This document shows, one piece after another, positions 19,682 through 27,484 of a stretch of 41,472 nt of DNA. Both the position numbers and the translations under genes were made by a program. Source of the DNA: an uncultured Opitutia bacterium (GTDB lineage: Bacteria > Verrucomicrobiota > Verrucomicrobiia > Opitutales > UBA953); contig CAIYEN010000036.1 of NCBI GenBank assembly GCA_903925205.1, positions 1 to 41,472 on the forward strand, in the 5' to 3' direction. The notes beneath the pieces are model-generated. The model saw only the letters and a program-made list of their open reading frames with translations. It was not told the DNA's origin and made no database searches. The first letter of the stretch is position 1. Each line of letters begins with the position of its first letter.

Positions 19682-22167
19682 TGCCGATGCCGATGGTCCT
19701 GCCGAGCTTCGCCGCTGGGGAGCTTTCCCCGGCGCTGCACGGCCGCGTCGATCTGGCGAAGTACCAGGTGGGGCTCGCAACCTGCCTGAACTGGTTCATT
19801 CACCCGTTCGGCGGGGCCTCAACGCGGGCGGGGCTGGCCTTCGTCGGGCAAGTCCTGAACGCCAACAAGCGCTCGCGGCTGATCCCCTTCGCCTTCAACA
19901 CGACGCAGACCTACGTGCTCGAGTTCGGCGACCAGCAGATGCGGGTCATCAAGGATGGCGGCTACGTCCTTGAAAGCGATGTCACCATCACCGGAATCAC
20001 CCGGAACAACCCCGGCGTCGCCACCACGTCGGCCGCGCATGGCTATTCGACCGGCGACACCGTGTTCATCCAGAACGCCGCCGGCATGACCGAGATCAAC
20101 CGCCGGCAGCTCACCATCACGGCCCTGAGCGCCACCACCTTCGCCGTCGGCATCGACACCTCGGCCTACGGCGCCTGGACCTCGGGCGGCACCGTGGCGC
20201 GGCTCTACACCCTCGCGACGCCCTACGTGACGGCCGACCTGCCGCGGCTGAAGTACGTCCAGAGCGCCGACACGATGACGCTCACCCATCCGACCTACGC
20301 CCCGCGCAACCTGACCCGCAGCGGGCATGCCTCGTGGACCCTGACGGCGATCACCTACGCCCCGACGCAGCAGCCGCCGACGGCGCTGGTCTCGTCGTCT
20401 CCCGGCGCGGGCTTCGACTATGTCGTCACGGCGGTATCGTCGGAAACCGGCGAGGAGAGCGTCGCCTCGGCCTCGACCAGCGCCACGACGCAGACCTCGA
20501 CCATCACCTGGACGGATGCCACCGGCGCCAACTCCTACAACGTCTACAAGGGCAAGAACGGGGTCTATGGCTTCATCGGCCGGGCAGGGACCGGGGCAAC
20601 GGGCTTCACCGATGCGACGGTCGCGCCGGACACCTCCGACACGCCGCCGGAGAGCAAAAACCCGTTCAGCGGGGCCGACGCGTATCCCGGCTGCTCGACC
20701 TACCACGAGGGCCGGCAGTGGTACGCCCGCACCAACAACAAGCCTCAGACGCTCTATTCGTCGGCCTCGGCCGCCTTCAACAACATGAACACCAGCTCGC
20801 CGTCCAAAGACAGCGACGCCATCACCCGCACCATCGCCTCGCGCGAGGTGAACGAGATCCTCCACCTGCTGAGCCTGAACGTCCTGCTCGTCTGGACCTC
20901 GGGCGCGGTGTGGAAGGCATGGGCCGGCGCGCAGGCCGATGTCATGACCCCGGCCAATTGCGCCGTGAAGCCGCAGAGCTACGAGGGGATTTCCGAGCTG
21001 CCGCCGATCGGCACCGAGAGCAGCGCGGTCTATGTGACGGCGTCGGGCAAGAAGGTCCGCGACGTGGCCTACGAGTTCGCGTCGGACAGCTTCCAGGGCC
21101 GCAACGTCTCGATCCTCGCCGGCCACCTGTTCGAGGGCAAGACGATCGAGGAATGGGCCTACGCGCGCGACCCCGACGGCGTCATCTGGTGCGTGCGCTC
21201 CGACGGCGTGCTGCTGGGCTTCACCTACCTGAAGGAACACGACGTCTACGCCTGGTCGCGCCATGTGACCGACGGCACGGTCGAGAGCGTGGCCACGGTG
21301 CAGGAGGGCAGCGAAAGCATACTGTACCTCGCGGTCAAGCGCACGGTGGGCGGGCAGACGGTGCGCTACGTCGAGCGCATGGCGAGCCGGTACTTCGCCG
21401 ATGTCTATTCGGCGTGGTGCGTCGATTCGGGCGTCAGTTACAACGGCTGGAACACCGACACCGGCAAGACGCTGGCGCTCAGCGGCGCGAGCTGGAGCGC
21501 GGGCGATACCGTCACCGTCACGGCGGCCGGGCACACCCCGTTCACCAGCGCCTCGGTCGGCACGAAGTACATCCTGCGCAGCGGCCAGAACCAGGTCACG
21601 GTCACGGTGACGGCCTACACCGATACCACCCATGTCAGCGCCACGCTCGACACCGCGCCGCACACCTCCCTGCAGGCGACGACGCTGTCGGACTGGGCGC
21701 TGGCGACGCTGACGCTGGGCGGGCTCTGGCATCTGGAGGGCCGCACGGTCGCCATTCTCGGCGACGGATCCGTGCAGCCGTCGGCTACGGTGGCGAGCGG
21801 CACGGTCACGCTGCCCCGCGCCTGCGGGCGTGTCGTGGCGGGGCTGGCCTATACCTGCGACCTGGAGACGCTGAACATCGAGGCGGGGCCGCCGACGCTG
21901 CAGGGCCGCCAGAAGGCCATCGGCGAGGTCGTGCTGCGGGTGAAGGACACGCGCGGCCTGAGCGCCGGGCCGACCTCCGACCGCCTCGTCGACATCAAGG
22001 AGCGCACGACCGAGCAGCCCGGCTACCCGACGATGCTCACCACGGGCGACGAGCGGGTGCTGATCGACCCGAGTTGGAACGCGCAAGGCCGGGTCTTCGT
22101 CCGCCAGGCCAACCCGCTCCCCGCGACCCTCGTCGCCATCATCCCCCGCATCGAAGCCGGAGCCTGA
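19681..22167 (+). CDS. Tail tubular protein B (nozzle, T7 gp12-like)
   Basis: ATG 19681 gives 828 aa. The N-terminus (LPSFAAGELSPALHGRVDLA, KYQVGLATCLNWFIHPFGGA) and RLIPFAFNTTQTYVLEFGDQ, QMRVI are signature segments of phage nozzle proteins. Residues ~235-310 form an inserted Ig/FN3-like domain (DYVVTAVSSETGEESVASAS...TDATGANSYNVYKGKNGVYG), common in this family. Further parts (SYEGISELPPIGTESSAVYV, EHDVYAWSRHVTDGTVESVA) also fit. It forms the hexameric tail tip. The long antisense ORF 19819-22668 is a GC-bias shadow. Confidence 0.9.
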   Translation: MPMPMVLPSFAAGELSPALHGRVDLAKYQVGLATCLNWFIHPFGGASTRAGLAFVGQVLNANKRSRLIPFAFNTTQTYVLEFGDQQMRVIKDGGYVLESDVTITGITRNNPGVATTSAAHGYSTGDTVFIQNAAGMTEINRRQLTITALSATTFAVGIDTSAYGAWTSGGTVARLYTLATPYVTADLPRLKYVQSADTMTLTHPTYAPRNLTRSGHASWTLTAITYAPTQQPPTALVSSSPGAGFDYVVTAVSSETGEESVASASTSATTQTSTITWTDATGANSYNVYKGKNGVYGFIGRAGTGATGFTDATVAPDTSDTPPESKNPFSGADAYPGCSTYHEGRQWYARTNNKPQTLYSSASAAFNNMNTSSPSKDSDAITRTIASREVNEILHLLSLNVLLVWTSGAVWKAWAGAQADVMTPANCAVKPQSYEGISELPPIGTESSAVYVTASGKKVRDVAYEFASDSFQGRNVSILAGHLFEGKTIEEWAYARDPDGVIWCVRSDGVLLGFTYLKEHDVYAWSRHVTDGTVESVATVQEGSESILYLAVKRTVGGQTVRYVERMASRYFADVYSAWCVDSGVSYNGWNTDTGKTLALSGASWSAGDTVTVTAAGHTPFTSASVGTKYILRSGQNQVTVTVTAYTDTTHVSATLDTAPHTSLQATTLSDWALATLTLGGLWHLEGRTVAILGDGSVQPSATVASGTVTLPRACGRVVAGLAYTCDLETLNIEAGPPTLQGRQKAIGEVVLRVKDTRGLSAGPTSDRLVDIKERTTEQPGYPTMLTTGDERVLIDPSWNAQGRVFVRQANPLPATLVAIIPRIEAGA

Positions 22168-22170
22168 TCC

Positions 22171-23259
22171 ATGGCCCTCACCACCACGACCAACAAGGTT
22201 ATTCACAACGGCAACGCCAGCGCGACGGTGTTCGCCTACACCTTCCCGATCCTCGACGCCTCGCACCTGTCGGTCATCTACACGAGCGCGGCCGGCGTCG
22301 AGACGACCCTGTCGGCCAGCCAGTACAGCGTGACCGGCATCGGAACGACGGCCGGCGGCAACGTCACCTACCCGCTGACCGGCTCGCCGATCGCCAGCGG
22401 CACCAAGCTGACCATCGTGCGGACGGTGCCCTACACCCAGACGACGGTGCTTTCCAACCAGGGCGGCTACTATCCCGAGGTGGTCGAGTCCCGGCTGGAT
22501 CAGGTCTACATGGCGATGCAGCAGCTCGCCGAGATCGTCGGGCGCTACACGGTCTCCAGCATCAGCGACCCGGCGACCGAGCAAAGCAATTACGCCCTGA
22601 TCCAGGCGCTGCAGGCCGACCTCGGCGACCTCGACAAGCTGTCCACGGCGGGGGACCTGCTCACGCACAACGGCACGACCTACATCCGTCTGCCGCGCGG
22701 CACCGGCGGCCAGTTTCTCGGGATCAGCGGCAGCGCAGCGGCATGGCTGTCGCCGGCCAGCGCGGTCTGGGAAACCGGCGACTACCGCATCAGCTCACGC
22801 GCAACGACGGCGCTCTCAGGCTGGGTCAAGGTCGACGACGGCACCATCGGCAATGCGGCCAGCGGCGGGACGACGCGGGCGAACGCCGACACCGCCGATC
22901 TGTTCACCCATCTATGGAACACCTTCAGCAACAGCATATGCCCGGTCTCGACGGGACGAGGCGCGAGTGCCGCGGCCGACTACGCCGCCAACAAGACGAT
23001 CACCCTGTCGGCGATGCTCGGCCGGGCGCTGGTCGTTGCGGGCGCCGGCAGCGGTCTGACGGCACGTGCGCTGGGCGATAAGACAGGCGCAGAGACCCAC
23101 ACCCACACCGGCACGACGAATAGTGGTGGAGCGCCAACATCAAACGTCGGTGGCGGCGGAACCGACGTAGCCGGTCAATTACACGCTCACACCTTCACGA
23201 CGGCGGCCGGTTCCTCTATGCAGCCGTCAACCTTTATCAACGTGTTCATGAAGCTCTGA
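22171..23259 (+). CDS. Tail fibre/receptor-binding protein
   Basis: Residues 1-~150 match the T7 gp17-type fibre N-terminal (virion-anchoring) domain: NKVIHNGNASATVFAYTFPI, then GSPIASGTKLTIVRTVPYTQ and YYPEVVESRLDQVYMAMQQL. The C-terminal third looks like a tail-collar-type receptor-binding domain (LGRALVVAGAGSGLTARALG, DKTGAETHTHTGTTNSGG...HAHTFTTAAGSSM...FINVFMKL). The His-rich H-T-H-T and H-A-H-T motifs suggest metal-binding loops on the trimer axis. The last 150 bp are less GC-rich, consistent with exchange of the tip. No reverse transcriptase or template repeat nearby. Confidence 0.85.
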   Translation: MALTTTTNKVIHNGNASATVFAYTFPILDASHLSVIYTSAAGVETTLSASQYSVTGIGTTAGGNVTYPLTGSPIASGTKLTIVRTVPYTQTTVLSNQGGYYPEVVESRLDQVYMAMQQLAEIVGRYTVSSISDPATEQSNYALIQALQADLGDLDKLSTAGDLLTHNGTTYIRLPRGTGGQFLGISGSAAAWLSPASAVWETGDYRISSRATTALSGWVKVDDGTIGNAASGGTTRANADTADLFTHLWNTFSNSICPVSTGRGASAAADYAANKTITLSAMLGRALVVAGAGSGLTARALGDKTGAETHTHTGTTNSGGAPTSNVGGGGTDVAGQLHAHTFTTAAGSSMQPSTFINVFMKL

Positions 23260-23708
23260 TGATCACGATGCTCCCCGCCACCGAGGACGACGCCCGCGAA
23301 CTGGCGCCGCTGCTGCGTGCGGAGGATCGGGCGGAAGTGCTGGCGCTGGGCGTGGACCCGGTCGACGGCTTGCTGCAGAGCCTCGCCGCTGCGCAGGAGG
23401 CATGGACCTACCGCGACGACGGCCGGATCATCTGCATGGCCGGCGTGGCGCCGCTCAGCCTCATCGGCTCGACGGGTGTGCCCTGGCTGCTGGGCTCGCC
23501 GCTGGTCTCCACGAACCGCCGCGCCTTCATGGTCGAGACCCGGCGCATGGTGGCGCACTGGCTGACGCTCTTCCCGCTGCTGCGCAACGTCGTGGATGCC
23601 CGCTACGACGCAGCGATCCGCTGGCTGCGCTGGCTGGGCTTCGCGATCGGCGAGCCGTTCATGCTGGGCAACGGCTGGTTCCGGCTGGCCCTGAGAGAGG
23701 CCGCATGA
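23259..23708 (+). CDS. Internal virion protein, T7 gp13-like (DUF2833)
   Basis: The 149-aa protein starts MITMLPATEDDARELAPLLR, AEDRAEVLALGVDPV, with AWTYRDDGRIICMAGVAPLS and VDARYDAAIRWLRWLGFAIG. This is the DUF2833 pattern of T7 gp13-like internal core proteins, which have a degenerate GNAT acetyltransferase fold. It is required for virion assembly rather than a proven enzyme (family knowledge). The stop overlaps the next GNAT gene. It begins the block of internal virion proteins. Confidence 0.8.
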   Translation: MITMLPATEDDARELAPLLRAEDRAEVLALGVDPVDGLLQSLAAAQEAWTYRDDGRIICMAGVAPLSLIGSTGVPWLLGSPLVSTNRRAFMVETRRMVAHWLTLFPLLRNVVDARYDAAIRWLRWLGFAIGEPFMLGNGWFRLALREAA

Positions 23709-24154
23709 TCCGCCCCAGCACCGTGGCCGAACTCGAGGCGGCGCCGGCCTTTCCGGACCTGCTGGCCGAGTATGCCGCCGAGTCCTCCATCAAGGGCCTG
23801 CCGGCACCGTCGGCGAAGATGGAGACCTATCGCCACCTCGAGCGCAGCGGGTTCCTGCACGTCCTTGCCGCCTGGGTGGGCGATACCCTGACGGGCTTCA
23901 TCACCGTGCTGGCCGCGCCGTTGCCCCACTACGGGCGCACCGTGGCCGTGAGCGAGAGCTTCTTCGTGGCGCAGCAGCATCGCGGCACCGGAGCGGGCCT
24001 GAAGCTGCTGCGCGCGGCCGAGGAACTGGCCGCAAAGCTGGGATCGCCCGGCCTGCTGGTCAGCGCGCCGTTCGAGGGCGACCTCTTCAAGGTCCTGCCC
24101 CGCGTCGGCTACGTCGAGACGAACCGGGTATTCTTCAAGGCGGTGGGCCAATGA
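23705..24154 (+). CDS. GNAT N-acetyltransferase
   Basis: A 149-aa protein with a clear GNAT core: VAAWVGDTLTGFI-type beta strands, then VSESFFVAQQHRGTGAGLKL, LRAAEELAAKLG with the acetyl-CoA-binding Q/RxxGxG/A motif (QQHRGTGAG), and FKVLPRVGYVETNRVFFKAV at the end. Unlike its neighbour it looks catalytically competent. The tandem GNAT pair is located among virion genes, so it may be packaged or modify a virion protein; substrate unknown. Confidence 0.8.
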   Translation: MIRPSTVAELEAAPAFPDLLAEYAAESSIKGLPAPSAKMETYRHLERSGFLHVLAAWVGDTLTGFITVLAAPLPHYGRTVAVSESFFVAQQHRGTGAGLKLLRAAEELAAKLGSPGLLVSAPFEGDLFKVLPRVGYVETNRVFFKAVGQ

Positions 24155-24582
24155 ACGACCTCGCCATTGCCCGCCCTCACATCGCGGCCATGAGCTCGGC
24201 GACGATCGACAAGGTGCGGACGCTGGAAGCGATCGTCGGCGCCATGCCGCAGATCGCGATCAGGACCGACCACGTCTTTCATGCCGGCGTCTATGCGCGA
24301 ACCGTCCTCATCCCGGCCGGAGCGGTGATCACGGGGGTGCTGATCAAGATCCCCACCATCCTGATCGTCAACGGAGCCGCCATCGTCCACACCGAGGGCG
24401 GGCCGATCGAGCTGCACGGCTATCACGTCCTGCAGGCCGCGGCCGGGCGCAAGCAGGCGCTGGTCGCCCTGACGGATACCCACCTCACCATGATCTTCGC
24501 CAGCGATGCCTGCGATCCCGACGCCGCCGAGCGGGAGTTCACCGACGAGATCAACAATCTCATGTCGCGCAAGGAGGCGTAA
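24151..24582 (+). CDS. Hypothetical virion-module protein (143 aa)
   Basis: It starts in an overlap with the GNAT stop. The product (ATIDKVRTLEAIVGAMPQIA, RTVLIPAGAVITGVLIKIPT, AIVHTEGGPIELHGYHVLQA) contains a cupin-like beta pattern with 'pAGavitG...' and 'l.GyhvL.a..gRkqa', and a C-terminal helix EREFTDEINNLMSRKEA. Similar small proteins occur beside internal virion genes in podoviruses. Function unknown. Confidence 0.65.
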   Translation: MNDLAIARPHIAAMSSATIDKVRTLEAIVGAMPQIAIRTDHVFHAGVYARTVLIPAGAVITGVLIKIPTILIVNGAAIVHTEGGPIELHGYHVLQAAAGRKQALVALTDTHLTMIFASDACDPDAAEREFTDEINNLMSRKEA

Positions 24583-24584
24583 CA

Positions 24585-25181
24585 ATGTCAGGTCTCAGCA
24601 CGGCCGCCATCATCTCGCTCGGCGCGACGGCCCTTAGCACGGGTCTGGGCGTCGTTGGTATGATCGGCCAGCAGAACGCGCAGGCGCAGGCCGCGAGCGC
24701 CGCGGCGGCGCAGGCCCGCTATCAGGCGCAGGTCGCCCAGCAGAACCAAGAACTGGCCCGCAGGCAGGCCGCCGACGCCACCCAGCGCGGGCAGGTCGCC
24801 GAGGAGAACCGCCGGCGCATGACCGCCCAGCAGATCGGGCAGCAGACGGCCGGGCTCGCCGCGCAGGGCACCGACTTCAGCGGCACCGAGACCGACATCC
24901 TCGGCGACACGGCAGCGGCCGGCGAACTCGACGCCCGCACCATCCGCGCCAACGCCGCGCGCGAGGCCTACGGCTACGAGGTGCAGGGGCTGGGCTACGG
25001 CAGCACGGCCGCGCTGGAGACGGCTCGTGCGGCCAACTCGACGTACACGCCGAACTATCTCGGGGCGGGGGCGTCGCTGCTCGCGGGGGCGTCGACCCTC
25101 AGCGACAAGTGGTACAAGTTCCAGCAGAGCGCGCCCGGCGGGTTTGACGCCAGCGGGCCGAACGGGGGAGTGCCGGACTGA
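24585..25181 (+). CDS. Internal virion protein, T7 gp14-like
   Basis: The 198-aa protein has an N-terminal hydrophobic stretch (TAAIISLGATALSTGLGVVG, MIG), then a long Ala/Gln-rich helix (QNAQAQAASAAAAQARYQAQ, VAQQNQELARRQAADATQRG), and the tract QTAGLAAQGTDFSGTETDIL typical of gp14-type internal proteins. These are ejected with DNA and form a channel in the outer membrane (family knowledge). It sits directly before the gp15-like protein. Confidence 0.8.
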   Translation: MSGLSTAAIISLGATALSTGLGVVGMIGQQNAQAQAASAAAAQARYQAQVAQQNQELARRQAADATQRGQVAEENRRRMTAQQIGQQTAGLAAQGTDFSGTETDILGDTAAAGELDARTIRANAAREAYGYEVQGLGYGSTAALETARAANSTYTPNYLGAGASLLAGASTLSDKWYKFQQSAPGGFDASGPNGGVPD

Positions 25182-27484
25182 TGGCAATGATCCGCTCGTA
25201 CAACCAGCCCGCCGTCGAGGCGCGGGGCATCCCCGGTGCCGCGGTTCCGATGGCCGCCCCGGTCGGGGCTTTCGGCAACCCGGCGCAGGCGATGGGCGAC
25301 GCGAACGTCCTTGTGCAGGCAGGCGCCCAGCTCGGCCAGGCCGCGCAGAGCATCGACCAGATCCTCGAGCGCGAGCGCGCGATCGCCGATGAAACCGTCG
25401 TGCAGGAGCAGGGGCAGGCCTACCAGTCCGAGCGCCGGAAGCTGCTCTACACGAACCCGGATGCCTTCTACTCGCTGAAGGGCGAAGCCGCGATCAAGGC
25501 CATGGAACCGACCATGAAGCGGCTGGACGAGCTGAAGCAGAACTACCTCGCCAACACGAACAACGACCGCCAGCGCCGGGAGCTTAACAAGCGTCTGGGC
25601 TTCTTTACGGCCGAGGCTGAGGACGCCATGGGCCGCTATGTCGGCCAGCAGTCCCTCGTCTGGAAGGACTCGGTCGCCAAGGGCCAGGTCCGCAACGCGC
25701 TGGACGAGGCCGCGGTCTCTTACAACGACCCGGCCAATGTCACGCTGCACCTTAAGGGCGCGGCGCAGATTGAATACGACCGGGTAATCAAGAACGGCGG
25801 ATCCCCGGAGGAGGCCACGGCAATGGCGCGCTCCGTCACCAGCAACGGCTACAAGAGCGTGATCCAGCTCATGGCACTAAAAGACCCGGCCGCGGCGCAG
25901 CGTTTTTTTGAAGCCAACCGCGACAAGTTCGATGCCGCGGACCTGGTGGCAATCGAGGGTCAAATTCAGACAATCAGAACGAGCATCACGGCCCAGGCGC
26001 AGGCGACGGCAATGCTGAGTGGCCTGCCGGAGACCGAGCAAGCGAAGAAGGGCACCCAGCAGAGCCTGCAGTTCTGGACATCTGACGGGTACACACAGAA
26101 GGTCTCGGCTGGCATTACCGCCGGCTTCCTGCGCGAAAGCCAGTTCTCTCCGGGCGCGGTCAACCCGCGCGACGGTAGGGATGGGTCCGACAGCATCAAC
26201 ATTGGACAGTGGAATCAGGCCCGCGCCACGGCTTTTAAAGATTATGCCCGCAAGAACGGCCTTGACCCCAACGACATGGCGACCGGACTCAAGTACGCGA
26301 AGGCCGAAATCGACGGCGAGATTCCCTATTCAATCTCGGGGCTCAGTCCCGACTTCAAAGCGCGGCTGCAGAACGCCAAGACGGAGAAGGAAGCAGCCGA
26401 CATCATGACGCGCGGCTACTTCCGCCCAAAATACACCGAGGGCGAGAGCGCGCATCGGCAGAACTCAGCCTCACAGATCCTCGCCAAGTATGGCGACCCG
26501 CTACGCGATGCCGTCAATGATGCCACGGGAAGTGCCCCGTCGGCGCCCGCTGGAAATGACCAGCCGAAGAACGGCCCGCAGTACGTCGACACCCGCAAGA
26601 TGCTGCTGGACGCCGACGCGGCTTACGACTTGGCGACTCGCCGCAACATGGAAATCAACGCCACCAATGAGCCCCAGCGCCGGGCAACGCAGGCGCAGCT
26701 TGAGATGAACCTTGCCATGCAGAAACGTCAAATTGAGATGACGAAGCTGCAGCTCGACATCAACGTCGACAAGTGGATGCAGACCGGAGGCCCGAACGGC
26801 ACAGCAGCAACTACTCGCCCGCCGCCGGAAATCTGGAATCAGCTTCACTACGAGAAGCAGAAGTCGATCGACGCGACCCTGGTACACAATGCCAAGGGAA
26901 CCGACGCCGTCACGGATCAGCAGGCTTGGTACGAATTGCAAAGGGGATTGACGAGCGCTGATCCGAAGGTGCGCGAGGAGTACGCCAACAAGCCCCTGTG
27001 GGAATACAAGGCAAAGCTCTCCAATCAGGACTTTCAGGAAATCGCGAAGATGCAAGGCGCGGCCCGAAAAGGCGACCCCGACAAGAACCTGACGCACGTC
27101 CGAAACATCAACCAGATGGTCGACGACACTTTGCTGAAGCTGGGTGTCGACACGACACCCAAGCCAGGCGCGACCGATGCAACGAAGGCCCTGCAGTTCC
27201 GCCGTTTGGCGCAAGACAAGATCACAGCTCTGGAGGTTGAAACAGGCAAGAAGTCGACGCCGGAGCAGCAGCAAAAAATCATCGACAGTTTGGCGATCAA
27301 CGTTGTGACCAAGCCCGGCATCCTCTGGGACAGCACGAAGAGCCGCTACGAGATGACGATCAAGGACGTGCCGGACGCTGAGAAGTCCAAGATCACCGAC
27401 GCATTGAAGCGCGGCGGTATCCCGGTCACTGACGAGACGATCATCGACCTGTTCGCCCGCAAGAACGCGAAGGCCCCGAAATGA
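25181..27484 (+). CDS. Internal virion protein with lysozyme-like domain (gp15-like)
   Basis: The 767-aa protein is largely helical. Residues ~305-425 resemble the phage tail lysozyme (Phage_lysozyme2) family: AGITAGFLRESQFSPGAVNP with a probable catalytic Glu319 in LRES, then SINIGQWNQARATAFKDYAR and SEHRQNSA-like helices. In T7 the ejected peptidoglycan-cutting activity resides in gp16; here it appears in this protein instead. It probably opens the cell wall for DNA entry. The stop overlaps the giant gene's ATG. A run of seven T occurs at about 25902. Confidence 0.8.
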   Translation: MAMIRSYNQPAVEARGIPGAAVPMAAPVGAFGNPAQAMGDANVLVQAGAQLGQAAQSIDQILERERAIADETVVQEQGQAYQSERRKLLYTNPDAFYSLKGEAAIKAMEPTMKRLDELKQNYLANTNNDRQRRELNKRLGFFTAEAEDAMGRYVGQQSLVWKDSVAKGQVRNALDEAAVSYNDPANVTLHLKGAAQIEYDRVIKNGGSPEEATAMARSVTSNGYKSVIQLMALKDPAAAQRFFEANRDKFDAADLVAIEGQIQTIRTSITAQAQATAMLSGLPETEQAKKGTQQSLQFWTSDGYTQKVSAGITAGFLRESQFSPGAVNPRDGRDGSDSINIGQWNQARATAFKDYARKNGLDPNDMATGLKYAKAEIDGEIPYSISGLSPDFKARLQNAKTEKEAADIMTRGYFRPKYTEGESAHRQNSASQILAKYGDPLRDAVNDATGSAPSAPAGNDQPKNGPQYVDTRKMLLDADAAYDLATRRNMEINATNEPQRRATQAQLEMNLAMQKRQIEMTKLQLDINVDKWMQTGGPNGTAATTRPPPEIWNQLHYEKQKSIDATLVHNAKGTDAVTDQQAWYELQRGLTSADPKVREEYANKPLWEYKAKLSNQDFQEIAKMQGAARKGDPDKNLTHVRNINQMVDDTLLKLGVDTTPKPGATDATKALQFRRLAQDKITALEVETGKKSTPEQQQKIIDSLAINVVTKPGILWDSTKSRYEMTIKDVPDAEKSKITDALKRGGIPVTDETIIDLFARKNAKAPK

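Noticed and set aside
19819-22668. 949-aa minus-strand ORF antisense to the nozzle gene
   Set aside because: Typical GC-bias shadow: Arg/Gly/Val/His-rich translation, no family motif, opposite to well-recognised tail genes.
20334-23081. 915-aa plus-strand ORF overlapping nozzle and fibre genes
   Set aside because: Arg/Gly/His-rich frame shadow crossing the junction of two clear genes.
22171-23259. Possible diversity-generating retroelement, because of BPP-1-like capsid genes
   Set aside because: No reverse transcriptase ORF and no template/variable repeat pair was seen.
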